Part shown: positions 50,157 to 58,714 of the stretch, piece after piece | Position numbering within the stretch: position 1 is the stretch's first letter | Layout of the letters: every line of letters begins with the position of its first letter | Assembly: GCA_025463765.1 (NCBI GenBank) | Contig: JAODBC010000033.1 | Span: forward strand, 26,467-90,466 | Reading direction: 5' to 3' | From: Subtercola sp. | GTDB taxonomy: Bacteria > Actinomycetota > Actinomycetes > Actinomycetales > Microbacteriaceae | DNA: 64,000 nucleotides | Program-made: the position numbers and the translations under genes | The notes under the pieces: model-generated | The model's database searches: none | The model's input: only the letters and a program-made list of their open reading frames with translations | What the model was told of the DNA's origin: nothing

Positions 50157-50680
50157 GACTGCCCTTCGCGAATGAAATTCCTGATCCTATACACGTTGCC
50201 ATACACGTCGAGCACATGGGTGAGGTAGGACTGGTGATCTTCGGACATCCGTCGAAGAAGCACGGATTGTGCGTGACCGGCATCGTCGCGGCTCACGCGA
50301 TAGTGAGTGAGTTCGTCGACACTCACAAGGCGCACATTGCCGTAGTTCGTGCCCACCTCGAAACTACGATCGCGTACGCCACCACTCGCCTTGATTCGCT
50401 TCTTGAACGCCTCGACCGATTCCTCTCCCGCCTGCTCGGAGTATGTCACCTGCCGAACGGAGTAGGGGACCCATCTCGTGTCGTCGAACCGAGCGGTGAA
50501 ACCCATGCGGATGACCGGATCGTCGCCGTAAAGCACTTCGTAGTTCTGTACGTCACCGTCATGCTCAAAGGTGATCACCTCGCGGCCCACCTCATCAGCC
50601 ACGTGCTTGCGCAACGCGTCGTCCCAAACGCGAGCGCTGTTCACGTCCAGATGCCAGGTGCCGTCCCAGATATTGACCAT
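50153..50680 (-). CDS. Hypothetical protein, 175 aa (lipocalin-like start)
   Basis: I do not recognise a family with confidence. It begins VNIWDGTWHLDVNSARVWDD, similar in style to lipocalin-like GTWxL starts, followed by regularly spaced short beta-like segments such as NYEVLYGDDPVIRMGF and GNVRLVSVDELTHYRV. No signal peptide or membrane helix. A beta-barrel that binds or converts a small ligand is plausible. Its stop overlaps the start of the cyclase gene by 4 nt, so the two proteins are made together and may share a substrate. Confidence 0.65.
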   Translation of the reverse strand: MVNIWDGTWHLDVNSARVWDDALRKHVADEVGREVITFEHDGDVQNYEVLYGDDPVIRMGFTARFDDTRWVPYSVRQVTYSEQAGEESVEAFKKRIKASGGVRDRSFEVGTNYGNVRLVSVDELTHYRVSRDDAGHAQSVLLRRMSEDHQSYLTHVLDVYGNVYRIRNFIREGQS

Positions 50681-50723
50681 GTGTATTCTCTTCTTTCTTC
50701 AGAGGGACGTGACCGAGGTCACG

Positions 50724-51914
50724 TCAGTTTCCGGTGTACGGAGCGAGTGAGGGCTTTCCGTCTATCTCTGCGCCGATCAGTGCCTGATAGGTGCCGTTCG
50801 CCTGGCCGTCGCTGCCGAATGTGACGGCGCCCTGAGGCAGATTCCAGCTACCAGCGACGATTGCTTGCCGAAGAGTCGACGGGTCGGAGCTGCCGGTCTT
50901 AGCCGCGGCTTGAGCGAGAAGCAGAATCTGCGACCACGTCAGAGCACCCTGAAATTCAGGTGACTTGCCGCTGCATTCGTTGATGGTGGGGGCGTATTTC
51001 GCGAACGCGGCTTTGTAGGCGTCATTCGCCGGGTTGTCGAAGCTCGGATCGTAGATCGAGGTCGTGATGACTCCGTCAATCGCGCCATTGCTGGGCGCGA
51101 GAGTTGCGCCGGTGATCGTGCTCGCGAATCCGATCGACTTCACGTCGAGGCCCGAATCGTGCACCGACTTGAAGAATGAGTCGAGATGGGCACCGCCCGC
51201 GAGAACCGCAACGACCGCATCCGGCTTGGCGCTGGAGATCTGCGTTATCACGGGGTCGAAGTTGTTCTGTGTGGGGTCGACCACGACCGTTGTGGCTTGC
51301 ACATCGCCGCCGAGGTTCTGCGTGAGCGCGGTGGCGCCACCCTCACCGTACGCGCCTTTGTCGGCCACGATCACGACGGACTTGATTCCGAGTTGCTTGA
51401 GCTGGTCTGCGCTCGCCACTGCTGACTGAGTGTTGCTGTCGTTCAGGCGAACGACGTTGGTTCCTGATTTCAGAAAGTCGACGCTCTTGCTGGTGCCGCC
51501 CGTGTGCAGGCCTCCAGCTGCATCGATGATCGGCATGGCGGCCAGGATTGTTGACGATAGGGTGCCCCCCACGAAGAGCTGAGTACCGGCCGACGTGAGG
51601 TTCGTCGCCTGGCTGGCCGAGATGGCCGGGTTCGTCTGGTCATCGACGATTGTCAGATCGACCTTCCAGCCGGAGGTAGCTGCGGTATCGCCTGCGTTGA
51701 TCGCCTGCTCAGCGATCAACGCAGAGCATTGGTTCGACGTTCCGCCCGTTGCCCCGCTGCCGGTAAGGGAGTCGATCATGCCGATCTGCAGAGTGTTAGC
51801 CGCCCCGCTCGAGGATGCATCACCCCCTGTGGAGCCCGAGCATGCCGACAAAGCCAGCGCCAGCGCGATTCCGGAGCCGAGGGCTCCGATCGTTTTCTTA
51901 CGTGTCGAAATCAT
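50724..51914 (-). CDS. Branched-chain amino-acid-type ABC substrate-binding lipoprotein (LivK-like)
   Basis: A 396-residue lipoprotein. Signal peptide to a lipobox in ALALSACSGSTGG, then the LivK-like fold: IGMIDSLTGSGATGGTSN, SVVIVADKGAYGEGGA, and PDAVVAVLAGGAHLDSFF. It is divergent from the genes for the permease and ATPases (52237-55627). These importers carry amino acids, ureas and small carboxylates; nothing here fixes the ligand. The cyclase and unknown protein genes follow on the same strand. ATG 51914 has AGGGA upstream. Confidence 0.9.
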   Translation of the reverse strand: MISTRKKTIGALGSGIALALALSACSGSTGGDASSSGAANTLQIGMIDSLTGSGATGGTSNQCSALIAEQAINAGDTAATSGWKVDLTIVDDQTNPAISASQATNLTSAGTQLFVGGTLSSTILAAMPIIDAAGGLHTGGTSKSVDFLKSGTNVVRLNDSNTQSAVASADQLKQLGIKSVVIVADKGAYGEGGATALTQNLGGDVQATTVVVDPTQNNFDPVITQISSAKPDAVVAVLAGGAHLDSFFKSVHDSGLDVKSIGFASTITGATLAPSNGAIDGVITTSIYDPSFDNPANDAYKAAFAKYAPTINECSGKSPEFQGALTWSQILLLAQAAAKTGSSDPSTLRQAIVAGSWNLPQGAVTFGSDGQANGTYQALIGAEIDGKPSLAPYTGN

Positions 51915-52236
51915 TGAGGTCCCTGTCGTCGTTGAAGGTAAGGTGCGCGCCGACGGCGCTCCGAGATGAACGTGATCGATCGCTCGGTAAACGCTAGAGC
52001 TCGCCGGAAGAACGTCGCACGGAAGTTCCCCATCGTGTCCAATCGAGTCGACCAACCGTCGATTCGCGCGGCACGGCGCTGTGTTCCGGCTCCCGAATCG
52101 CCGGCGACCATCAGGCATAGTGCACAATCGCGACGAACCTCCGCCGACCGTGTTTAGGTGCTCGGTATGCGGAGCGAGTACTCGGTCGATGCCGGGTGGC
52201 TACAAACAGACCCACCGCACGAGAGGATGACCGCGA
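51915..52236. other. 322-bp divergent control region of the Liv-type transporter
   Basis: No gene recognised. The region must hold promoters for the binding-protein gene (minus) and the permease operon (plus). Short palindromes of note are GATCGATC (51974-51981), in GTGATCGATCGC as a possible LacI-type site, and CGAGTACTCG (52175-52184), 52 nt before the livH start. GAGAGGA serves the GTG start of the permease gene. Confidence 0.6.
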
Positions 52237-53094
52237 GTGTTATACGGCTATCTGCTGAACGGACTGGCCGCTGGCGGAGGTTATGCCCTGGTCGGCGTGG
52301 GGCTCTCCTTCACCATCGGTACGGCGAGAGTGTTCAACTTCGCGTACGGAACGATGTACATGATCGCCACCCTCTTGGTGGCGTTCTTCGCAGGATCGGC
52401 GCTCGGGCAGGGATACCTGCTGGCGTGCCTCATCATGATCGCGATCATGGCGGTCTTGGCGTTCGTCTTCGCGCGGATCGCCGTTTTGCCGGTGATCAAC
52501 GTCAGCGAGAGTGCGGTCATGATCTCCACGCTGGCCATCAGCCTTTTGCTAGCGAATCTCGCTCAACTAGTCTTCGGATCACAAGCACAGTTCATTGAGG
52601 GTTCGTTCGCGAAGCAGGTACTCCACCTCGGCGACGCTCTCATCTCGACTCAAGCGATCATCGCCCTCGTCGCGGCGCCGATCGCAACGCTTGCTCTGGT
52701 GATGTTCATGCGACGCACGAGCACAGGGCTTCAGATCCGTGCCACGGCGCAGAACCCGGCTCTCGCCGAGGCGACGGGGGTCAACACCAATACGACTTTC
52801 ACAATCGCAGTCGTCATAGGAATCGTGTTGGCCGCCCTGGCGGGAGCCTTGTATGGACCGACATCTACTGTGGATGCCTTCAGTGGTGACGCCATCTTGC
52901 TCAAGGCGTTCACGGTGGCTGCATTAGCTGGCATGGGCAGGCTGTGGGGTGCCGTCATCGTGGGCGTGGGAATGGGTGTAGCAGAGAGCCTCTTCAGCGG
53001 ATACGCGAGCCCCGCCTTCGCCTCGGCGTTCATTTACGCCCTGCTCATCGTCACTTTGTTGTTTTTTCCGAAGGGGGTGTTTAAGGGCGAATGA
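52237..53094 (+). CDS. livH: Branched-chain amino-acid-type ABC permease (LivH-like)
   Basis: A 285-residue membrane permease with about eight helices. It begins VLYGYLLNGLAAGGGYALVG and has the LivH signature GTARVFNFAYGTMYM, plus GLQIRATAQNPALAEATGVN, the coupling-loop region. The GTG start has GAGAGGA upstream. It is the first of four plus-strand genes with ATGA overlaps (permease, permease-ATPase fusion, ATPase), then a LacI gene. The symbol is by family; the solute is not known to be an amino acid. Confidence 0.92.
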   Translation: MLYGYLLNGLAAGGGYALVGVGLSFTIGTARVFNFAYGTMYMIATLLVAFFAGSALGQGYLLACLIMIAIMAVLAFVFARIAVLPVINVSESAVMISTLAISLLLANLAQLVFGSQAQFIEGSFAKQVLHLGDALISTQAIIALVAAPIATLALVMFMRRTSTGLQIRATAQNPALAEATGVNTNTTFTIAVVIGIVLAALAGALYGPTSTVDAFSGDAILLKAFTVAALAGMGRLWGAVIVGVGMGVAESLFSGYASPAFASAFIYALLIVTLLFFPKGVFKGE

Positions 53095-54926
53095 AAACCC
53101 CACGCGAAACCGACTTGAAGGAGGCTGTCATGCCCCGGCCATGGATGAGTGCATTCCGCCGACCCGGATCCCTTCCTCGAAGTGTGCTCAGCTGCATTCT
53201 CGCGGTGGCGGCGCTCTTCATTGCGGGATCGGTGACCAGCGGCTCGACGGCGGGCTTGCTGAGTCTGGCCGCAATCATGGCGGCATTGGCCGTGTCGTTT
53301 CAGATCGTCTATGGAATTCTCGGCCAGCTGAGCTTGGGCCAGGCTGCTCTCTTCGGGGTGGGTGCCTACAGTTACGGCGCTCTGACATCGCACGGTGTGA
53401 ATCTCGTTGTGGCTTTGATCGTCGGTGCGGTCTTCGGGCTGCTCGCGGGAGTCGCCGTGGCTGCCATCACGGTGCGTTTGTCGCAGGCGTATTTCGCGGT
53501 CGCGACATTTGCGCTGGCCAGTCTCGGAGCGGTCATCGTCTCGTCAAGCAAGTTCCTTGGCCAGGACGAGGGACTGATCGGCGTCAAGGGGTTCGCTCGG
53601 CTGGGCAGCCTGACAGTCGCTCAGAGCCAGCTCATCTATACGGGTGGCGCCTTTCTGCTGGTGATCGGAGTGTTCGTGGTTTTCCGGAGCTCACGAACGG
53701 GTGTGGCACTCGAGACGGTACGTGCTGACCCGTCGTTGGCGAAGATGCTCGGCATAAACGTGGGGCTGTCGCGCGTGATCGCTTCGGGCATGTCCGGGCT
53801 GCTGGCCGGATTCGTCGGTGGTGTCTTCGCGGAGCAGGCGCATTTCGTCAGCCCGAACACCTTCGGTACCTACTATGTGATAACGCCTCTGGCGATCATC
53901 GCCGTGGGAGGCCTGCGCTCAGCCTGGGCTGCGGTGATCGGTGTGGTTATCGTGGTCGTCGTACCGCAACTTCTCGGGTTCAGCGCGATCGCCAACCAGA
54001 TCTTCGCGGCCATTGTGCTGTTCCTCTGTGTTCTCCTTTTGCCTCGGGGCATCGCAGGGGCGATCGTCGCCGGATGGAAAAAGCTACGAGCGCGTGTTCG
54101 TCGCCCGTCGACTGAAATTTCTAATGTCGCTGTGCCTGTGGTGCTGCCATGGATCGAAGACGAGCAAGACCACGCGATGCTCCCCGTCGCTGACGCCGTG
54201 TCTGAGCCGGTCTTCCGGGCCGAGGGCATTGGCGTGCGATTCGGCGCTCTCGTGGCCGTGAGCAACGTGAGTCTTTCGATTCGAGCTGGTGAGGTGCTCG
54301 GACTGATCGGCGCCAATGGCGCCGGCAAATCCACCTTCGTCAATGCGGTGACCGGATTGGTGCACACTACCTCAGGCGAGGTGTGGGTGGGCGGTCAAGA
54401 CGTGTCGTCAAAATCAGCGCACGCTCGTGCTCGCTTGGGGCTGTCGAGAACGTTTCAGCAGGTGCTGGTGGCCGATGATCTGAGCGTTCTCGACAACCTC
54501 CGCGTCGCTGCATCCCGGGGCCGATTCATCGGCAACAGGATCGACAACGATCGGCTTCAGTCGGTCGCCCTGCACTGCGGGCTGGCCGATCGGATATCTG
54601 TGGTGGCGAGCCAGCTGACCTACATGCACCGCAGGCTGCTCACGATAGCCATGGCTCTGGCATCGAGCCCCGTCGTGATCTTCCTCGACGAGGTCACAGC
54701 AGGACTTAGCGACGAGGAGCGCGCTGCGATCTCGGGCGTGGTGACAGGCATCGCTCGAAAGCAAGGCACGGCCTTCTTGGTGATCGAGCACGACGTCGAA
54801 TTCGTGACCGAGGTTTCCGACCGAATCGCCGTGATGGACCGCGGCGCCTTGATCGCCGAAGGGTTGGCCGGTGACGTTCTCAAAGACGCTGCCGTCGTCC
54901 GCTCATACCTGGGAACGAGCTCATGA
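53091..54926 (+). CDS. Fused LivM permease - LivG ATPase
   Basis: A 611-residue fusion. Residues 1 to about 330 form a LivM-type permease (QIVYGILGQLSLGQAALFGV, then FAVATFALASLG). A linker of about 35 residues leads to an ATPase of about 240 residues with Walker A GANGAGKST near residue 407 and Walker B VVIFLDEVTAGLS. The signature position reads LTYMHRRLLTIAMAL in place of LSGGQQRLLEIA, which is unusual. Such fusions occur in actinobacterial Liv systems. The LivF gene overlaps its stop. Confidence 0.92.
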   Translation: MKTPRETDLKEAVMPRPWMSAFRRPGSLPRSVLSCILAVAALFIAGSVTSGSTAGLLSLAAIMAALAVSFQIVYGILGQLSLGQAALFGVGAYSYGALTSHGVNLVVALIVGAVFGLLAGVAVAAITVRLSQAYFAVATFALASLGAVIVSSSKFLGQDEGLIGVKGFARLGSLTVAQSQLIYTGGAFLLVIGVFVVFRSSRTGVALETVRADPSLAKMLGINVGLSRVIASGMSGLLAGFVGGVFAEQAHFVSPNTFGTYYVITPLAIIAVGGLRSAWAAVIGVVIVVVVPQLLGFSAIANQIFAAIVLFLCVLLLPRGIAGAIVAGWKKLRARVRRPSTEISNVAVPVVLPWIEDEQDHAMLPVADAVSEPVFRAEGIGVRFGALVAVSNVSLSIRAGEVLGLIGANGAGKSTFVNAVTGLVHTTSGEVWVGGQDVSSKSAHARARLGLSRTFQQVLVADDLSVLDNLRVAASRGRFIGNRIDNDRLQSVALHCGLADRISVVASQLTYMHRRLLTIAMALASSPVVIFLDEVTAGLSDEERAAISGVVTGIARKQGTAFLVIEHDVEFVTEVSDRIAVMDRGALIAEGLAGDVLKDAAVVRSYLGTSS

Positions 54927-55627
54927 CACTTGAGATCACGTCGTTGCACGTACAGTACGGAGCAGTCACGGCCGTCGACAATCTCGACCTCGTCGTCGAC
55001 GTCGGTGGAGTGACGAGTCTGATCGGGCCCAACGGGGCAGGTAAGACCAGTGCCGTCAGAGCCGTGATGGGAGCGATCGCGAGTTCGGGAACCGTTCGAC
55101 TCGACGGAAAGGAAATCCGCGGGAAAGGAACTCATCGGCGAGTTCATCATGGTATTTCCTATGTTCCAGACGACCGGGGGGTCTTCCCGCAGATCTCGGT
55201 GAAAGAGCACATTCGACTTGCCGTGGGAGGACGAGCCGGGTGGCTTGATCGCTGGGACTATCTCGTCGATCTCTTTCCGATCATCGGCGAGAAACAGAAC
55301 GCTCTCGGCAGCGAACTCTCGGGCGGTCAGCAGAAATCGCTGAGCATCGCGCGAGCTCTTGCGCCGGCGCCGCGGTACATTGTGCTCGACGAGCCTTCGA
55401 TCGGGCTCTCTCCAATCGCGATCATCGGCGTGATCGAAGCCATCGAGCGATTGGCCGAATCGGGCGTGGGAGTGCTGTTGGCCGAGCAGAACGCATCCAT
55501 TGCTCTCGGAGTAAGCCGAGAAGTGCACGTTATGGCGCGTGGCGCCATCCGGCTCACGTCTACGCCCGCCGAGCTGCGAGGTACCGAAGTTCTTCGACGT
55601 CTGTACCTTGGTCTGGCCCCGGAATGA
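54923..55627 (+). CDS. livF: ABC transporter ATP-binding protein (LivF-like)
   Basis: A 234-residue ATPase with Walker A GPNGAGKTS, signature LSGGQQKSLSIARAL and Walker B RYIVLDEPSIGLS, all intact. Its partner ATPase domain, in the upstream fusion, has a weak signature motif, so this subunit carries the complete set. The ATG overlaps the previous stop by 4 nt. It ends the transport operon; the LacI gene begins 93 nt later on the same strand. Confidence 0.94.
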   Translation: MTLEITSLHVQYGAVTAVDNLDLVVDVGGVTSLIGPNGAGKTSAVRAVMGAIASSGTVRLDGKEIRGKGTHRRVHHGISYVPDDRGVFPQISVKEHIRLAVGGRAGWLDRWDYLVDLFPIIGEKQNALGSELSGGQQKSLSIARALAPAPRYIVLDEPSIGLSPIAIIGVIEAIERLAESGVGVLLAEQNASIALGVSREVHVMARGAIRLTSTPAELRGTEVLRRLYLGLAPE

Positions 55628-55720
55628 TGAGGCTTCGTCGGTCGACGGCTGATACATTGTGCACGTGGAGGGTCATCCGTTCGAGCATTCGCCGCGGCCA
55701 GCTCGGCGTCTGGAGAACGC

Positions 55721-56740
55721 ATGACGACGAGTAACGATGTCGCTCGCAGAGCAGGAGTGTCACAGGCGACGGTATCGAGAGTTCTGCACGACAACGCACG
55801 CGTAGGCGCTGAGGCTCGAGCCAGAGTGCTTGCGGCCATGGCTGAGCTGAACTATGTGCCGAATGCCCAAGCTCGCGCGATGCGTCTGCAGCGAACGGGA
55901 ACGATCGGAGTGGTGAGCGGCAAGATCAAGACTCCTTTCTTTCCGCAGCTCATCGACGCGATCGGCTCCAACATAGCCGACCGTAATCTGCGCATGGTCT
56001 TATGGAACTCGGAAGAGAACCGTGGCGAGCCTGCGGCGCTGGAAACCATTCGATCCGGCTTGCTCGACGGACTGATCTTCACCTCGGCCCGGCCGCATTC
56101 CGCCACCCTCCACCAGGTCGCCGAGCTGGGCATCCCCTTCGTCCTAGTGAATCGCACAGTCGATGAGCTGGAGTGCGACAAAGTGACCAGCGACAATGAG
56201 GCCGGCGGTAGGCAGGTCGCGCAGTACTTCATCGCTAACGGGCGCCATCAAGTCGCCATCGTCGGCAGCTCGTCTGATCTGAGCACGGTGCGAGCTCGGC
56301 GCAAGGGATTCGTCGATGAATTCACGCGGCAGGGCATTCCTCTTCGGCCAGAGTGGCAGACGCAAGGAGACGAACCTTACACTCACGATCTCGCCCTCGA
56401 GGCTGCTGTGCCGATTCTCGCCGCAGAGGACCATCCAGACGCGGTGTTCTGCCTGGGCGACCCTAATGGCTTCGGAGTGCTCGATGCGGCCCGACGTACT
56501 CATCGGGTTGTGCCTACGGATGTTTGGGTGGTTGGTTACGACGATACGGAGATGTGTTCGTGGGAATCGTTCGATCTCAGCTCGGTGCGCCAGCCGGTCG
56601 ACGATATGGCGCGGGTCGCCGTCGAGTTGCTCGTGCGGCGAATCGCCGAGCCTGATGCTCCGTTCATCGATCACCGGTTCGCGTCGAATTTGATCGTGCG
56701 TGGCTCGACCGGCAACGTGCCGCTGAAGAGCACGCAATAG
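55721..56740 (+). CDS. LacI-family transcriptional regulator
   Basis: A 339-residue regulator. The N-terminal HTH is TSNDVARRAGVSQATVSRVL, with the hinge region LNYVPNAQARAMRLQRTG. The C-terminal periplasmic-binding-type domain shows VNRTVDELECDKVTSDNEAG and DAVFCLGDPNGFG. The start has GGAG 7 nt upstream. It is downstream of the Liv-type operon, so it probably senses a breakdown product and represses that operon; a LacI-type palindrome at 51974 is a possible site. Confidence 0.92.
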   Translation: MTTSNDVARRAGVSQATVSRVLHDNARVGAEARARVLAAMAELNYVPNAQARAMRLQRTGTIGVVSGKIKTPFFPQLIDAIGSNIADRNLRMVLWNSEENRGEPAALETIRSGLLDGLIFTSARPHSATLHQVAELGIPFVLVNRTVDELECDKVTSDNEAGGRQVAQYFIANGRHQVAIVGSSSDLSTVRARRKGFVDEFTRQGIPLRPEWQTQGDEPYTHDLALEAAVPILAAEDHPDAVFCLGDPNGFGVLDAARRTHRVVPTDVWVVGYDDTEMCSWESFDLSSVRQPVDDMARVAVELLVRRIAEPDAPFIDHRFASNLIVRGSTGNVPLKSTQ

Positions 56741-56753
56741 GTCGCTCCACACC

Positions 56754-57965
56754 CTACGCGCCGAGGTAGTGGGCGATGACGTAGTCGGCGATCGCCATCG
56801 ACGAAGTCGCGGCCGGCGACGGTGCATTTCGTAACAGTGTCACCGGGCCGACCTGATCGACCGCGAAATCGTCGAGAAGCGAGCCGTCACGACCCCAGGC
56901 TTGTGCGCGAACCCCGGCAGCCGTCTTCGCTGTGAGATCAGACATCCGCAGCTCGGGAATGAACCGGCGTGCCTTATTGAAATACAGCGGTTTGATCAAT
57001 GAGCCACTGATCTCATCAATACCCATCCGCCAATGCTGTCGAGCCAGTGGTGCCGCACCGGGCCATCTGAGCGAGCTGAATGTATCCCGCGCCGATAGAG
57101 TCAGCCACTTGTAGCCTTCACGAGCGAGTGCAGGCACGGCATTCGGCCCTACGTGGATGTCGTCGTATACTCCGCGCGTGAAGTGAACACCGAGAAAGGG
57201 AAAGCGGGGGTCGGGCACCGGGTAGATCATGCCGCGTACGAGATCGTTGCGCTTCGAGGCGAGCGACCAGTATTCACCGCGGAATGGCAGGATCTTGGGC
57301 GACGGCGAGGCTCCGATCAGTGCGGCGACGACATCGGACTGCAGGCCCGCACATGCGATAACCCTATCGAAGACGTGTTCTGACGCGCCGGTCTTCACAC
57401 GCACCGTATTGTTTCGTTCCAGACGCATTGCGACGATTCCGCTGCCAAGCAGGATGGATCCGCCGGACTGGCGAACGTCTTGAGCCATCGCCTCGGTGAT
57501 CGCTGCGTAGTCGACGACAGCTGTGTGCGGAGAGTGCACAGCTGCTACACCGTGAACATGCGGCTCGATGTCGTGCAGTTCGCTCTGATCGTCGATGCGT
57601 CTGAGATCGGGTACCCCGTTGGCGATCGAGCGGCGCTCGATGTCGGCGAGTGCATCCAGCTCGGAGTCGTCGACCGCGACGACGAGCTTGCCTACTTCAC
57701 GGTAGGGCAGCTTCTTCTCGTCGCAGAACTCGTGGATCTGGTTTCGCCCGATGACGCAGAGCTGCGCCTTCAGCGATCCGGGCTTGTAGTAGAGGCCCGC
57801 GTGTACGACGCCGGAGTTATGGCCGGTCTGATGCGCGGCAACTCGCTCTTCTTTCTCGAAGACGGTTACGTCAGCCGTGCCCCGCATAGTGAGCGCCCTG
57901 GCCAGAGCGATTCCGACGATACCCCCGCCGATGATTCCGATTCGCTCGCTCAACTCGCCGACCAT
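56754..57965 (-). CDS. lhgO: L-2-hydroxyglutarate oxidase-like FAD enzyme
   Basis: A 403-residue D-amino-acid-oxidase-fold flavoprotein. It begins with RIGIIGGGIVGIALARAL, has AAHQTGHNSGVVHAGLYYKP, typical of LhgO, then SPHTAVVDYAAITEAM and the C-terminal GPVTLLRNAPSPAATSSMAI. LhgO oxidises L-2-hydroxyglutarate to 2-oxoglutarate with membrane quinone as acceptor. ATG 57965 lies inside the end of the SDR gene (16-nt overlap), so the two are coupled; the ribosome site is weak and a TTG start four codons in is possible. With the aldehyde and alcohol dehydrogenases it suggests a C5 or C4 diol/acid route. Confidence 0.85.
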   Translation of the reverse strand: MVGELSERIGIIGGGIVGIALARALTMRGTADVTVFEKEERVAAHQTGHNSGVVHAGLYYKPGSLKAQLCVIGRNQIHEFCDEKKLPYREVGKLVVAVDDSELDALADIERRSIANGVPDLRRIDDQSELHDIEPHVHGVAAVHSPHTAVVDYAAITEAMAQDVRQSGGSILLGSGIVAMRLERNNTVRVKTGASEHVFDRVIACAGLQSDVVAALIGASPSPKILPFRGEYWSLASKRNDLVRGMIYPVPDPRFPFLGVHFTRGVYDDIHVGPNAVPALAREGYKWLTLSARDTFSSLRWPGAAPLARQHWRMGIDEISGSLIKPLYFNKARRFIPELRMSDLTAKTAAGVRAQAWGRDGSLLDDFAVDQVGPVTLLRNAPSPAATSSMAIADYVIAHYLGA

Positions 57966-58714
57966 CCGCCATCGACCATCAAGAGCTGCCCAGTAATGTA
58001 TGACGACGCATCTGAGGCGAGGAACACCGCGGCACCGGCCATGTCGTCGGGGGAGCCGAGCCTGCCCATTGGTATCCGTTCGAGGAGCTGTCGATAGCGA
58101 TCCGGATCGTCGACCAATGACTGAGTCAGCGCCGTTCGGATGTAACCGGGACCGATTCCGTTGGCGCGAACTCCCCGAGCGGACCACTCGAGGCTGAGAT
58201 TGCGCAGGATGCCGTAAATGCCGGATTTGCTCGCCGTGTAGGCGGAGACTCCGCGCACCGAAAGGTGGCTGGTGAGTGAGCCGATGAAGATGTGGCTTCC
58301 GGTTCGGCCCGCTGTCAGCTGTCGCCCGCCGATCTCCTGACTCAGAAAGAATGGAGCGGTGAGGTTGGTTGCGATCACGTCATCCCATGCTTGTCTACCG
58401 AAAGTTTCTGCCGGCTCACGGTGTTGTATGCCTGCCGCGTGCAAGACGATGTCGATGGGACCGTCGAGCGCTCGCTCGACCCTGTCGACAAGGTCGAGCG
58501 TTTGGTTCGAATCAGAAATATCGGCAACGACGACGCACGCGTTCTCACCGATGGTCGCCGCCGTGGCAGTCAATTCGGCCTCATTCCGTGAGACGAGCGC
58601 CACACGTGCGCCGGCGTCGGCGAGGCCTCTGGCCATGGCTGCACCGAGACCGCGGCCGGCTCCGGTGACGAGCGCGCGTTTGCCGCTCAACGAGAAGGCG
58701 TCTAGTCCCCCCAT
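57950..58714 (-). CDS. SDR family oxidoreductase
   Basis: A 254-residue classical short-chain dehydrogenase: VTGAGRGLGAAMARGLADAG, HAAGIQHRE, GSLTSHLSVRG, and active-site YTASKSG. The C-terminus SYITGQLLMVDGGWSAS fits the gluconate-5-dehydrogenase-like group. It is the third gene of the minus-strand unit Fe-ADH, ALDH, SDR, LhgO. It starts exactly at the end of the ALDH gene (one-base overlap). The substrate is unknown; an open-chain hydroxy acid or sugar acid is reasonable. Confidence 0.87.
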   Translation of the reverse strand: MGGLDAFSLSGKRALVTGAGRGLGAAMARGLADAGARVALVSRNEAELTATAATIGENACVVVADISDSNQTLDLVDRVERALDGPIDIVLHAAGIQHREPAETFGRQAWDDVIATNLTAPFFLSQEIGGRQLTAGRTGSHIFIGSLTSHLSVRGVSAYTASKSGIYGILRNLSLEWSARGVRANGIGPGYIRTALTQSLVDDPDRYRQLLERIPMGRLGSPDDMAGAAVFLASDASSYITGQLLMVDGGWSAS

